Positions 32,938-42,643 of a stretch of 64,000 nt of DNA are shown one piece after another. This DNA is from Prosthecobacter algae. Lineage in GTDB: Bacteria > Verrucomicrobiota > Verrucomicrobiia > Verrucomicrobiales > Verrucomicrobiaceae. How positions within the stretch are numbered: the stretch's first letter is position 1; each line of letters starts with the position of its first letter. The translations under genes and the position numbers were made by a program. The notes under the pieces were generated by a model. It was not told the origin of the DNA and did no database searches. It was given only the letters and a program-made list of their open reading frames with translations. The stretch is from positions 1 to 64,000 of the forward strand of contig NZ_BAABIA010000011.1 in assembly GCF_039542385.1 (NCBI RefSeq), given 5' to 3'.

Positions 32938-33249
32938 ATGCAAGAAAATAAACCACCGGTGGACTGGGACAGACTCGAAGCGAAGCCCGAATTCCGTGCT
33001 CTTCTCAGCCGCAAAGCCAGCTTCATCATCAAAGCGACCATCTTCTTCATGGCCTATTATTTGGCCCTGCCGATCCTGGTGGGTTATGCGCCGGACCTGA
33101 TGAAAAAGAAAGTCTTTGGGGAGGTGAATATTGCCTACCTGTTTGCTCTCTCGCAGTTCTTTATGGCCTGGACCATGGCCTTTGTTTATGTGCGAGTCGC
33201 CTCCCGCTGGGACCGCGAGGCCGCTGCCGTCATTGCCGATGTGAAGTGA
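32938..33249 (+). CDS. yjcH: DUF485/YjcH inner-membrane protein
   Basis: A 103-residue protein with two membrane segments, at about residues 30-50 (IIKATIFFMAYYLALPILVG) and 65-88 (IAYLFALSQFFMAWTMAFVY). DUF485 proteins are encoded directly before ActP acetate permeases, as here, 78 bp upstream of actP. They probably assist the permease. The long frame from 32812 has an unlikely N-terminus; the ATG at 32938 begins MQENKPPVDWDRLEAKPEF, which fits relatives. No catalytic residues are known. Confidence 0.88.
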   Translation: MQENKPPVDWDRLEAKPEFRALLSRKASFIIKATIFFMAYYLALPILVGYAPDLMKKKVFGEVNIAYLFALSQFFMAWTMAFVYVRVASRWDREAAAVIADVK

Positions 33250-33327
33250 TTTTTCCCGCCGACTCCCCCTTGTCTGCTGCGGACTTCCGCAGCGCCTCCC
33301 AAGCCCTTCTTTCCAGACTTCATCTGC

Positions 33328-34959
33328 ATGTTCATCTCCCTTCTATCTGCGGCGGCCGCCGCTGCAGCCTCCCCGGCAGCTTCCAAGAGTGCTATCCCGC
33401 TCATCATGTTCACCGGCTTCGTGGCGCTCACGTTGCTGATCACTTTCTGGGCCGCGAAGCGCAACACTGGGGCTAGTGCTTATTTTGCCGCTGGCCGTAA
33501 CATCACTGGCTGGCAAAATGGTCTCGCCGTCGCTGGCGACTACATGAGCGCGGCCTCCTTCCTGGGGATTTCTGGGATGATCTGTTTCTCCGGTTACGAT
33601 GGGTTCATGTACTCGGTAGGCTTCCTGGTCGCTTACATCACGGTGCTGCTCATCGTGGCAGAGCCTCTGAGAAACGCGGGCAAGTACACGATGGCGGATC
33701 TCCTGGCGTATCGCCTTTCGCCACGGCCTGTGCGCGCGATGGCCTCCCTCAGCACGCTGACCGTTTCGACCTTTTACATGATCGCCCAGATGGTGGGTGC
33801 CGGCGTGATCATTGAGCGGCTCATCGGGCTTTCCTTTGCCCCGGCCGTCATCGGCGTGGGGGTGCTGATGCTGGTGTACGTGGTCTTTGGCGGCATGCTG
33901 GCCACCACCTGGGTGCAGATCATCAAGGCGCTGCTGCTGATGGCGGGTGCCATGCTGCTGAGCTACCTCGTTCTTCAATATCATCACTTCAGTCTCTCGG
34001 GCTTTTTTGATGCCGTCTCCAAAGCGGACTACGCAGGCACTGCTGAGCCGAAGAACCTCCTGGAGCCCGGCCTCAAGTATGGCGTCGCGGTCGCTGGAAA
34101 ATGGGGTCCGTTGGACTTGGTCTCCCTGGGCCTGGGTCTTGTTTTGGGCACAGCCGGTCTGCCGCACATTCTGGTGCGCTTTTACACTGTGCCAGATGCC
34201 AAGACGGCGCGCTCCAGTGTTGTCTGGGCCATGGCCATTATCGGTGTGTTTTATATCATGACGACCTTCTTCGGCTTTGGTGCTGCTACCATCCTGAAGA
34301 AAAGCCTGATCCTGACCGACACTGGTGCCCCCAACCCCAACATGGTCGCCCCCATCCTGGCGCAGGTGCTGGGTGGTGAACTCTTCTTTGCCTTCATCAG
34401 TGCCGTCGCCTTTGCCACCATCCTGGCCGTGGTCGCTGGTCTGACCATGAGTGCCTCGGCCTCCTTTGCGCATGACTTTTACTCGAATGTTCTCCACCAT
34501 GGCAAAGAAAACCGCCCGGGAGCCGAGGTGAAAGTGGCCCGCATCACCGCCTTTGTGGTGGGCGCGGTCAGCATCGGTATCGCCATTTACCTGGGCCCTG
34601 CGGTGAATGCCGCTTTCCTGGTCGGGCTGGCCTTTGCCGTCGCTGCCAGTGCGAATCTGCCAGTCATCATCTTCAGCGTGTTCTGGAAGCGGTTTAACAC
34701 GACAGGTGCTGTGGCCGGGCTTGCCACCGGGCTGGTCTCTGCCATCGCCCTCATCTTGCTCAGCCCGAACGGTGTGTTTGGCAAAGCTGCTCCGTTCCCT
34801 CTGGAAAACCCAGGCATCGTCAGCATCCCCCTCGGCTTCCTGGCGGCCTACCTGGGCACCATCCTCACCCCGCGTGATCTGGTGGCCGAGGCCAAGTTCT
34901 CTGAGCTCACTGTGCGTGCTCACACCGGCCTGGGTGCTGAGAAAGCGACCCACCATTGA
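33328..34959 (+). CDS. actP: Cation/acetate symporter, SSS family
   Basis: The 543-residue protein has the sodium:solute symporter pattern: about 13 membrane segments, the LALTLLITFW start, YFAAGRNITGWQNGLAVAGD and SAASFLGISGMICFSGYDGF near residue 70, and LGTAGLPHILVRFYTVPDAK near 275, which is a diagnostic SSS stretch. The C-terminal helix AAYLGTILTPRD ends in a short charged tail. It would import acetate or related monocarboxylates with a cation. A large antisense frame of similar length reflects codon bias. The gene ends with two hairpins and is probably cotranscribed with yjcH. Confidence 0.93.
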   Translation: MFISLLSAAAAAAASPAASKSAIPLIMFTGFVALTLLITFWAAKRNTGASAYFAAGRNITGWQNGLAVAGDYMSAASFLGISGMICFSGYDGFMYSVGFLVAYITVLLIVAEPLRNAGKYTMADLLAYRLSPRPVRAMASLSTLTVSTFYMIAQMVGAGVIIERLIGLSFAPAVIGVGVLMLVYVVFGGMLATTWVQIIKALLLMAGAMLLSYLVLQYHHFSLSGFFDAVSKADYAGTAEPKNLLEPGLKYGVAVAGKWGPLDLVSLGLGLVLGTAGLPHILVRFYTVPDAKTARSSVVWAMAIIGVFYIMTTFFGFGAATILKKSLILTDTGAPNPNMVAPILAQVLGGELFFAFISAVAFATILAVVAGLTMSASASFAHDFYSNVLHHGKENRPGAEVKVARITAFVVGAVSIGIAIYLGPAVNAAFLVGLAFAVAASANLPVIIFSVFWKRFNTTGAVAGLATGLVSAIALILLSPNGVFGKAAPFPLENPGIVSIPLGFLAAYLGTILTPRDLVAEAKFSELTVRAHTGLGAEKATHH

Positions 34960-34976
34960 TCCCTGTAACCTGAGTC

Positions 34977-35038
34977 GCCGCCCATTCGGGCGGCTTTCTC
35001 CCCGAGGCCATCACGTTTTGCGTGATGGCCTCTTTTTT
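34977..35038 (+). terminator. Double-hairpin terminator of actP
   Basis: A first hairpin GCCGCCCATTCGGGCGGC (34977-34994) is followed by a second, GAGGCCATCACG / CGTGATGGCCTC (35004-35015 and 35021-35032), ending in TTTTTT at 35033-35038. Confidence 0.9.
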
Positions 35039-35133
35039 ATCAGATGTCAAAGCTGCTTAATCCAGGCGTGGGGCAGCGCAAACCGGGGAGCTGTGTCCTG
35101 GCTTGATTGTGTGACGTTTAACCAATGATGGTA

Positions 35134-36444
35134 TCAAATGCCGTTCAGTTTCAGCAGGTCTGTGAGCAAACCGCGGCTGCGATAAAACTCGGCTTCGGCG
35201 AGGCCAGTTTCTACCAGTCCGGCGCGGATGGCCTCTGCATCTTTTTCGCCCAGGACGTGGGACTTGATGAGGGCCGTTTTGCGCGCCTGGAGATCAAGGA
35301 AGTTCGCATCCACTTCGGGGGTGGCGGGATACTTGCCTGCGGCCTGGCCTTCTTTGAGCACCTGTTTGAAAGGGGTGCCGAGCTTCTGGGCCTCGGCCTT
35401 GGCGGCATTGATGCCCGCGTACCAATCGGCACAGACCAGACGATAATAATCGCGCATGGCCTGCTTGTTGTAATGGATGATGAGGCTGCGGCCTTCCACG
35501 GGCACGGTGCTGGTGGCGCGGAAGCTGTCGGCATCGATGGTGTCCACAAACAGCAGATCCTCCTGATCCACTGCGAACTCCCATTTCAGGTCCCAGAGCT
35601 GGAGGCCGATCTCGTCCAGGAGATCGCGCACGGCCCAGGCGCCCAGGAGGGCCATCTTGATGGTATCGGTGAAATGCTGGGCGCTGAGGCCGGACATCAG
35701 CAGGGCTTCCTGCTTGCTCACGGCGCGATCTTCCGGCTCGTACTTGCTGGTCAGGTCATAGATGGGGCGGTCCAGCATCTGCCAGGCCTGCATGGGGCCG
35801 GTGAGGCCGAGCTCCTGCTCAAAGGCGCGTCGTTCTTTGTCGCTCAGGGCCTCGTATTTGCGCAGGATGGAGCTGCCGCTCGTGACGCCAAAGCGCACGA
35901 TGTATTCCAGTGGGACGACGTAGGTGCTGCTCTGGTGAAACTGCGCGTAGTCGAAGACAAAATTGCCCATCACATTGCGCTGTGGCGGCTTCATGACGGG
36001 GAAGCGGCGGACGACATTGTAGCAGCTGGGGGTGGCGGGCATGCCGCTGGTGGCGACCTCGCCGGTTTCGCCATCCAGCATGCCCACGTGATGGGTGTGC
36101 GCGCCGGTTTCCAGCATGGTCTGCAGGGGGCCGTCCATGAGCTGATCGCGCCAAGTGGTGCCCAGGTTATCGGTCTTCAGCAGGGCGGCCTGCACCCGGG
36201 CCCAGGTCCCGGGCTGGGTGAGCCGGGTGTACATGGCGTGGCGGAAGATGGCGCGGTTGAGGTCATTGCCCGCGATGCTGAAGATGCTGCCGACATCAAA
36301 AACCGAGCCCGCCGGGGTCGTTTCGCAGACGATGTAGGCCGGGTGATCCGGCACCGCATAGAGGTGCTGCACGGAGCCGAGGTAAACAGGCTCTCCGAGC
36401 TGGGACAGATCAAGACGGGCAGGGGCGGGGGCAGGGTAGGACAT
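35134..36444 (-). CDS. PurC-like SAICAR synthetase-fold protein, long divergent form
   Basis: The start at ATG 36444 (MSYPAPAPARL) gives 436 residues, well above the 235-300 of usual PurC. The PurC signature pieces are present in order: VYLGSVQHLYAVPDHPAY (start of the ATP domain), VPLEYIVRFGVTSGS (PurC MIPLEVVVR region), PIYDLTSKYEPEDR, and LQLWDLKWEFAVD followed by LFVDTIDADSFR (PurC DTKFEFG...DEVLTPDSSRF region). An insertion of about 70 residues (about 65-135) with WRDQLMDGPLQTMLETGAHT separates the first two. It may be a paralogue or the main SAICAR synthetase of this lineage. No other pur genes are nearby. Confidence 0.7.
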   Translation of the reverse strand: MSYPAPAPARLDLSQLGEPVYLGSVQHLYAVPDHPAYIVCETTPAGSVFDVGSIFSIAGNDLNRAIFRHAMYTRLTQPGTWARVQAALLKTDNLGTTWRDQLMDGPLQTMLETGAHTHHVGMLDGETGEVATSGMPATPSCYNVVRRFPVMKPPQRNVMGNFVFDYAQFHQSSTYVVPLEYIVRFGVTSGSSILRKYEALSDKERRAFEQELGLTGPMQAWQMLDRPIYDLTSKYEPEDRAVSKQEALLMSGLSAQHFTDTIKMALLGAWAVRDLLDEIGLQLWDLKWEFAVDQEDLLFVDTIDADSFRATSTVPVEGRSLIIHYNKQAMRDYYRLVCADWYAGINAAKAEAQKLGTPFKQVLKEGQAAGKYPATPEVDANFLDLQARKTALIKSHVLGEKDAEAIRAGLVETGLAEAEFYRSRGLLTDLLKLNGI

Positions 36445-36618
36445 GGTCAGGGAACCCCTAGTTTTCATTGCGACCGGACCAGATTGCAAGAGGGGGGTTG
36501 CATCGGTTTTGCCGCGTGAAGGTTTCCATTTTTCTGCCCGGCGGTGAGAAAAAGGGGATGTTAAGATTTACCTTTAGCTGCGAGAGAGGTCTTGACCGAA
36601 GGGGGTAGGTAAGTTGAA

Positions 36619-39600
36619 GTGAGACTGTTCATGCGTGCCCTAGCCCCCCTCTTTGTTCTGTTTGGCACTTTTGCGGCCTGCCTGTGCGCAGCGCCGGGTG
36701 ATTTGGATCCTGGGTACAGGCCCTCGGTGTATGCCAGTTCCTCAATACGTGGCATCTACAGCATCAGCCTCAACGAGGATGGAAATGCGACCGTGGGGGG
36801 GGCTCTGTTTGGGCACGAGGTTGGCGATAGTTATGAAATCATTAGAGAAGTTTCTCCAGAAGGAAATCGGTCTCCATCATTTGATGCGGTATCTCTGAAT
36901 ATCGCGGGGAGTTCCATCATCCGGCAATGGGATGATAAAGTCTTGGTGGGAGGTCCAAACTTTTTCGTTCCCATAAATAATTATCGGGGTGTTCAGCGGC
37001 TGAACCGTGATGGTAGCTTGGATGAGAGTTTTGCGGCTCACGTCTCAAATGGGACAGTTAATGCCATGGTCATCCAGCCGGACGGCAAGATCATCATCGG
37101 AGGCTCTTTTCTGACGGTGAACGGCGTCGCCAAAACGAAGCTGGCCCGACTGAATGCTGATGGGAGTCTTGATGAAGGCTTCAACCCTTCAGTCACGGGC
37201 AATGTGAACACGATGGCCATTGTGGCGGATCAAAAGATCATTCTGGGAGGTAACTTCAGCGCCATCAATGGCAGCTTTCGTAACTCCATGGCTCGACTGA
37301 ATGCGGATGGATCCCTGGATGAAGCGTTTCAGACTTCTATTCAAAGGAGCATCGGCACACTACCAGGATATGTTTACAGTGTGGTTGTCCATGCAAATGG
37401 TGAGCTGACGGTGGGGGGAGAATTTAGCCACGTCAACGGATCAACGAGTTCAAACTTGGTGCGCTTACGCGAAGACGGCACGGTGTTGAAAAGGTTGTCA
37501 ACATCCTCACATATTCGAACCATAGTTCTCCAAGCTGATGGGAAGCTTCTGGTCGGAGGGGCAGGTCCAACTGTGTATACTACTGAGCTTGCCTCGTATC
37601 CCTCATTGATGCGTTTGATGGCGGATGGTTCTACGGATGCTACATTCCTACCCCCTAACTTAAAAACCGGGGGGAATAAAAACTTCCGGCTTAACGCTTT
37701 GGCACTGCAAAAAGATGGGAAGTTGTTATTTGGGCTCGCCCTAAATACCTTCCAACTATTACCAGCGGCCCCTCTGCTGCTGCATCGACTCGAAAATGAT
37801 GCTGCCACTGAGAGTCTCACGATGACTGGAGGCAACCGTATCGAGTGGTTGCGTGGAGGTACGGCACCCGAGGTATCGGAGGTTCGCTTCGAAATCAGTG
37901 AAAACGGTTCTGACTGGCAGTTTTTGGGGGATGGCACCCGCATTGGAAATGGCTGGGAACTCCGTGAACTCAGTTTGCCTGCCAGTGGATTCTTGAGAGC
38001 CCGTGGGCGGACATGTGGAGGCAGTTTCAATGGTTCTTATGGACTGGTTGGCAAGACGATTCCAATTGGCAGCGGCACTGCCCAGATCGTTCTGGAATCT
38101 CCGGATGAGGAGGTGCATGCTGGAGATGCTGGTGTTTATGAATTCGGCAGCAACTATGGAGTCAGGATCTTTAAAATTCGCAATTCAGGAACTGCTGTCC
38201 TGCGAATTGAGAGTATCTCCTTTGAGAATGCAGTAAGCTGTCTCATCAGTGCTAACAGCGAAGGAATGGACCGCAGTCTGGAGCCCGGCGCAGAGACTTC
38301 CTTCGCCGTTTTTATGGATCCTCGGATTAGTTATTCTTCCCCAAATCCGGCGGCGGCGATGAAAATTACCAGCAATGCAGGAGATAATCCTGAGATCCAA
38401 TTATCGCTATCTGGAGAGTTTGCTCACAGTCCAACTGCAAATATTGATTCTATAAGTTTATACTATAATCAGAACAATGGAGATTATGTAAATCTTCCTT
38501 TTACAAGGTATTTTTTTCCCGAGCGAACAGGCTATGCGCTTTTGATTCCATCGTATCTGCGCTCAGCCGATTTACGGGTTTTCTTTAATGATTACATAGA
38601 CGGTGTTTATCTGGGGATGCGCGCATTAAAGATAAACGGAACAAGTTCAAATTTAGAGGGCATTGTTCGTTTAAACTTCGCCCTGGTTCCAGAGCCCATT
38701 GTCATCGAGTCACTGTCGCCGGATGGGCAGAATTGGAAGACTTACACCATTCGTGTTTATCGTAGCCCGCCGAAGCCGGGAGAGTTTGACCCGACCTTTG
38801 CTCCTCAGGAGTATTTAGGTAACAGTGCAGATGCCATCTTACCCGACGGGAAAATACTTTTGAGTGGAAGGCGACGGAATTTGGATGGCTCGCTCGATAG
38901 TACTTTTCTGAATTTTGAGGAGTCCACCAGACGCAATGGAGTTCATGTGCAATCTGATTTAGGAATATTGTTCGAAGATCAAAACAGCATCAAAAGGTTG
39001 GGGCCTAATGGGCAAAGCCAATGGTATTCCTCTTATCTTCACAGTCCCGATACGTTCGTGAAAGTTCGGGATGGTTCTATTCTGACGGGCAGCCGCTCCT
39101 TTGTCTCATCCAAACGATCTCTGACTAGGCTTTCATCCCTGGGAGAATTGGATGAAACTTATGAGTCACCTGTTTGGGGGGATATCTTTGCCATGCTGGA
39201 ACTGCCGGACGGGCGCACACTTGTCAGTGGGGATTTGTCTTCACGATTGGGTTCTACTCAAATGGCTGTAGGGCGGTTGCTCGCCGATGGAAGTTTGGAT
39301 GCGACGTATCCGGTGGTTTCTAGCAATGGCGATATCGAGGCGATGATCCTGCAGCCGGATGGCAAGATTTTGCTGTATGGCACATTCACTCAGATCTTGG
39401 AGCAGTCGAGGAATGGTTGCGCCCGTCTAAACGCAGACGGAACTCTGGATACCAGCTTTGTTCCTGCTCTCGGATCGTCGGCGCGCATCGAAGCAGCCGT
39501 GTTGCAGGCGGATGGCAAAATCCTCCTGGCTGGACCTTTCGGAAATATCAATTCATCCACGCTGACTCTGATCCGGCTAAACTCGGATGGCAGCTTTGAT

Positions 39601-42600
39601 CGCAGCTTGGAGGCCTATTCCTCTTCGTGGCATGCATCCAATCTCCTGATGCAGAAAAATGGATCCATTGTGCTTTCTGGCTCCTTTGAAAAGTTGAACC
39701 AGGTTCCTGTAAACAGGGTTGCCCGTCTTCATAACGGTCCGGCCACTGAAAGCCTGACGGTGCCTGATGCGACCCGGGTACTCTGGGAGCGAGGCGGGAC
39801 GGCACCGGAGGCGCTGGATGTGTACTTTGAATGCAGCACAGATGAAGGTGAGACTTGGACCTGGCTGGGGCAGGGAAGTTACATCACCAGTGGATGGGAA
39901 CTGACCGGGCTGAACCTGCCTGCTGCTGGGAAAGTGCGTGCCCGCGCGGTGCTGCAAAGCGGCCACAAAAGCCGCAGCCGAGGCCTGGTGGAAACTGTCG
40001 CCGCATTTGCCTTCACCCCAGCGGCGCTGGTGGTGGAGGATGGTGCGGGCCAACCCTGGGTCTCTGGTGCCTCAGCGGATTTTGGCCAAGCGGGGTTGGG
40101 TGGAGTGCAGCGGCAAAATCTTGTCCTGAAGAACACCGGCGAAACCCGGCTGGAGGACATCCGTGTGGAGATTGACGGGGTGAATGCAGCGGATTTCCGC
40201 CTTCTAGAGCCTGCTATCGCGACCTTGCCGAAGGCTGGTGAGCAGTCATTGCAACTCCTCTTCATTCCGTCCCAACTGGGAACTCGTACTGCTGTGGCCA
40301 GAATTTACAGTTCTGACCTGACGGAACCTATGCAGATCCAGCTCACAGGTGTGGGTATCAAGCCTTTGGTTCCTACCGTGAAAACGCTGCCCGCCACAGA
40401 AGTGCATCCTGCCTCGGTCCGGCTCAATGGAACCGTGAATATCCGTGGTTTGGTGAGGGAGGTTTTCTTTGAGTACGGCACTACCCCGAGCCTGGGCAAT
40501 CTGCGGATGCTTTCAGCCGGAACAGAGGAAGGGTTTGAAGACCAGACGGTGCAGCAGACTCTGAGCGGGCTGTTGCCGAAAACGCGATATTACTTCCGCA
40601 TTCGTGCCGCCAGCGCAGAGGGGGGAGCGGTGGGAGCTACCCTGAGCTTTGTGACGGGCAATAGCGCACCCGTGGCCCGCGATGATCAGTGGATCTTTGT
40701 CCGCACGCCGGGTTCGCTTTCTCTGAATGTCCTGGCCAATGATGAAGATCCTGATGGCGATGCCCTGTCTCTGGCCTCGTTCACGCCACCACTGCCGGAA
40801 GGTAGCGGTTCCTTAGTCAAGGTAGGCAATGCCCTGGTCTATACGCCTTCGGAGAGTGGCTACCAGAGTTCCTTTACGTACCGAGTGAAGGACGCAGCCG
40901 GGGCATTGTCGGAACCTGCTACCGTGCGTATCACCCTGAATGTTGCCAATTTATCGGCATCCAACTCGGGATTGATCTCCGCCGCAGGCCAGACCTATTC
41001 CCTGAACCTCAGGACCTATGCATTATGGAAGGTGCTGAATCCGCTGCCGTGGGTGCGGGTGGATGTGATGGAAGGTTTTGGGGACCGCCGCCTGCAGATC
41101 ACTGTGCTGCCGAATACGACGGTGAAACCGCGCTCTGGAACGATCAGCATTGGCTATGCCACCCATGCGATCACCCAGGATGGTGTCTTGTTGCCAGTAC
41201 TTGAGCAACCTGGGCTGCCGCTGCCTCCGGCCTATGTGGGGGCGGCGTTTGAGCTGCCCATTTCCACCCAGAATCTTCCGGTGATTTATACAGTCAAGAA
41301 CCTGCCTCCTGGCCTAACCATAAGCGGTGCTACGGGAGTGATCTCCGGCGTGCCTACGCGTGCGGGGAACTACGCCATCAGCATCAAGGCCCGGAACGTC
41401 GCGGGAGCAGCGGTGGATACGGTGTTGCTGGACCTGGATGTCAACGAACTGCCTCGGGAGTTCCAGGGCAGGCATGAAGGCGTCATTTCAATCAACGAGA
41501 GCCAACCTCGAAGTCTGGGCGGTCGCTATGAGCTGACCGTGACTGCGACGGGAGCCTTTACGGGCAAGGTCACTCTGGGCAGTAAAACGGAGGCCATGAA
41601 AGGCAGTCTGGCAGTGGACCCAGCCGTGCCCACAAAGGCGATCGGCACCACCACCTTGACCAGTGGGAAGAACGCGCCACTGCGTCAGTTCAAGGTAGAA
41701 TTGCACTCCGACGGTGACGGCAGCCATGAGGCCGAGTTGCTGACGGGTGGTGTGAAAACGGATGACGGTCACGGATGGTGGATTCCCTGGAACGGGAAGG
41801 ATCGCCTGGCCACTGCGTATGCAGAAACGTACAGCTTTGTGACCTCGCCCGTGGAGTCGGAAGGTTCCGCGCCGGAAGGTCATGGTTATGGCTCCTTCAG
41901 CGTGGTGGAAAAAACGGGCGCGGTGAAGATCTCTGGCCGTCTGGCCGATGGCACCCCTTACATCTCCAGCGCTTTCGTGAGTGGCAGGGGAGACATCGTT
42001 GTCTATCAGTCGCTCTATTCTCAAGGCGGGGCGCTGGTGGGTGGTCTTGCTGTGGAGAGCCATGAGAATCGGGCGCTCAATGGTGTCCTTGGGGCATTGG
42101 ACTGGGTGAAGCATCCGGTGGACATTAAAGTGAAGGATCTGGCCTATCGCGGTGGCTTTGGCGTTCTGGAACTGGGACCTCGTGGGGGCGTGTTGCCTAA
42201 GCTGGCTCCTGGAGGTCGCATCCTGGACCTGCCAGAAAGCGAGTCCCCACAGGCAGAGCTGAAGTTCAGTGGTGGTGGGGGGCCCGCGCCCTTTGATGCT
42301 GAGGTCATCGTGACCAACCCTTCCGCCAAAGGCCTAACGAACAAAGCGACCGTCAGCACGACTCCGGAGGCGGTGACCCTGCCTGTGCTGGATGTGAAAA
42401 AGGGCACTTTTAGCGGCAGCTTCACGCTGGCGGGCAGCGCCCCTTCGCTGAACCGTAAAACGGCTTTTTCGGGCCAGATTGTTCAGATTGAGGGAGTGGT
42501 GAAGGGGTATGGCTTTTTCATGCTGCCGGAGCTTCCTGCCGAGGGCGGAAGCCTGAAGACCTCGTCTCGACATTCGGGGGCTGTTTTGTTTCAGGCTGCG

Positions 42601-42612
42601 CCGTCGCCTTGA
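36619..42612 (+). CDS. Giant delta-60-repeat secreted protein
   Basis: A 1997-residue exported protein; start GTG 36619 has a better-spaced ribosome site, ATG 36631 opens the signal peptide MRALAPLFVLFGTFAACLCA. Residues about 25-390 and 720-1035 contain delta-60 repeats (ARLNADGSLDEGFNPSVTGN). Each block is followed by a similar 80-90-residue module (ATESLTMTGGNRIEWLRGGT; ATESLTVPDATRVLWERGGT). Later come a HYDIN-like domain, an FN3-like part (VFFEYGTTPSLGNLRM), a cadherin-like domain (SLNVLANDEDPDGDALSL), a putative Ig domain (GLTISGATGVISGVPTRAGN) and a unique beta-rich C-terminal region. A probable extracellular adhesin or matrix protein; no sorting tail was recognised. Confidence 0.85.
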   Translation: MRLFMRALAPLFVLFGTFAACLCAAPGDLDPGYRPSVYASSSIRGIYSISLNEDGNATVGGALFGHEVGDSYEIIREVSPEGNRSPSFDAVSLNIAGSSIIRQWDDKVLVGGPNFFVPINNYRGVQRLNRDGSLDESFAAHVSNGTVNAMVIQPDGKIIIGGSFLTVNGVAKTKLARLNADGSLDEGFNPSVTGNVNTMAIVADQKIILGGNFSAINGSFRNSMARLNADGSLDEAFQTSIQRSIGTLPGYVYSVVVHANGELTVGGEFSHVNGSTSSNLVRLREDGTVLKRLSTSSHIRTIVLQADGKLLVGGAGPTVYTTELASYPSLMRLMADGSTDATFLPPNLKTGGNKNFRLNALALQKDGKLLFGLALNTFQLLPAAPLLLHRLENDAATESLTMTGGNRIEWLRGGTAPEVSEVRFEISENGSDWQFLGDGTRIGNGWELRELSLPASGFLRARGRTCGGSFNGSYGLVGKTIPIGSGTAQIVLESPDEEVHAGDAGVYEFGSNYGVRIFKIRNSGTAVLRIESISFENAVSCLISANSEGMDRSLEPGAETSFAVFMDPRISYSSPNPAAAMKITSNAGDNPEIQLSLSGEFAHSPTANIDSISLYYNQNNGDYVNLPFTRYFFPERTGYALLIPSYLRSADLRVFFNDYIDGVYLGMRALKINGTSSNLEGIVRLNFALVPEPIVIESLSPDGQNWKTYTIRVYRSPPKPGEFDPTFAPQEYLGNSADAILPDGKILLSGRRRNLDGSLDSTFLNFEESTRRNGVHVQSDLGILFEDQNSIKRLGPNGQSQWYSSYLHSPDTFVKVRDGSILTGSRSFVSSKRSLTRLSSLGELDETYESPVWGDIFAMLELPDGRTLVSGDLSSRLGSTQMAVGRLLADGSLDATYPVVSSNGDIEAMILQPDGKILLYGTFTQILEQSRNGCARLNADGTLDTSFVPALGSSARIEAAVLQADGKILLAGPFGNINSSTLTLIRLNSDGSFDRSLEAYSSSWHASNLLMQKNGSIVLSGSFEKLNQVPVNRVARLHNGPATESLTVPDATRVLWERGGTAPEALDVYFECSTDEGETWTWLGQGSYITSGWELTGLNLPAAGKVRARAVLQSGHKSRSRGLVETVAAFAFTPAALVVEDGAGQPWVSGASADFGQAGLGGVQRQNLVLKNTGETRLEDIRVEIDGVNAADFRLLEPAIATLPKAGEQSLQLLFIPSQLGTRTAVARIYSSDLTEPMQIQLTGVGIKPLVPTVKTLPATEVHPASVRLNGTVNIRGLVREVFFEYGTTPSLGNLRMLSAGTEEGFEDQTVQQTLSGLLPKTRYYFRIRAASAEGGAVGATLSFVTGNSAPVARDDQWIFVRTPGSLSLNVLANDEDPDGDALSLASFTPPLPEGSGSLVKVGNALVYTPSESGYQSSFTYRVKDAAGALSEPATVRITLNVANLSASNSGLISAAGQTYSLNLRTYALWKVLNPLPWVRVDVMEGFGDRRLQITVLPNTTVKPRSGTISIGYATHAITQDGVLLPVLEQPGLPLPPAYVGAAFELPISTQNLPVIYTVKNLPPGLTISGATGVISGVPTRAGNYAISIKARNVAGAAVDTVLLDLDVNELPREFQGRHEGVISINESQPRSLGGRYELTVTATGAFTGKVTLGSKTEAMKGSLAVDPAVPTKAIGTTTLTSGKNAPLRQFKVELHSDGDGSHEAELLTGGVKTDDGHGWWIPWNGKDRLATAYAETYSFVTSPVESEGSAPEGHGYGSFSVVEKTGAVKISGRLADGTPYISSAFVSGRGDIVVYQSLYSQGGALVGGLAVESHENRALNGVLGALDWVKHPVDIKVKDLAYRGGFGVLELGPRGGVLPKLAPGGRILDLPESESPQAELKFSGGGGPAPFDAEVIVTNPSAKGLTNKATVSTTPEAVTLPVLDVKKGTFSGSFTLAGSAPSLNRKTAFSGQIVQIEGVVKGYGFFMLPELPAEGGSLKTSSRHSGAVLFQAAPSP

Positions 42613-42643
42613 CACGGGGCGGGGCCGCGCTTTGTGAAGGGGA

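Noticed and set aside
33343..34956. A 537-codon antisense open frame across actP
   Set aside because: ActP is unmistakable on the plus strand; the antisense product is charged, without hydrophobic core, as expected for a shadow of a membrane protein.
35125..36519. A 464-codon plus-strand open frame opposite the PurC-like gene
   Set aside because: The minus frame has the SAICAR synthetase motifs; the plus product is Gly/Ala/His-rich without recognisable domains.
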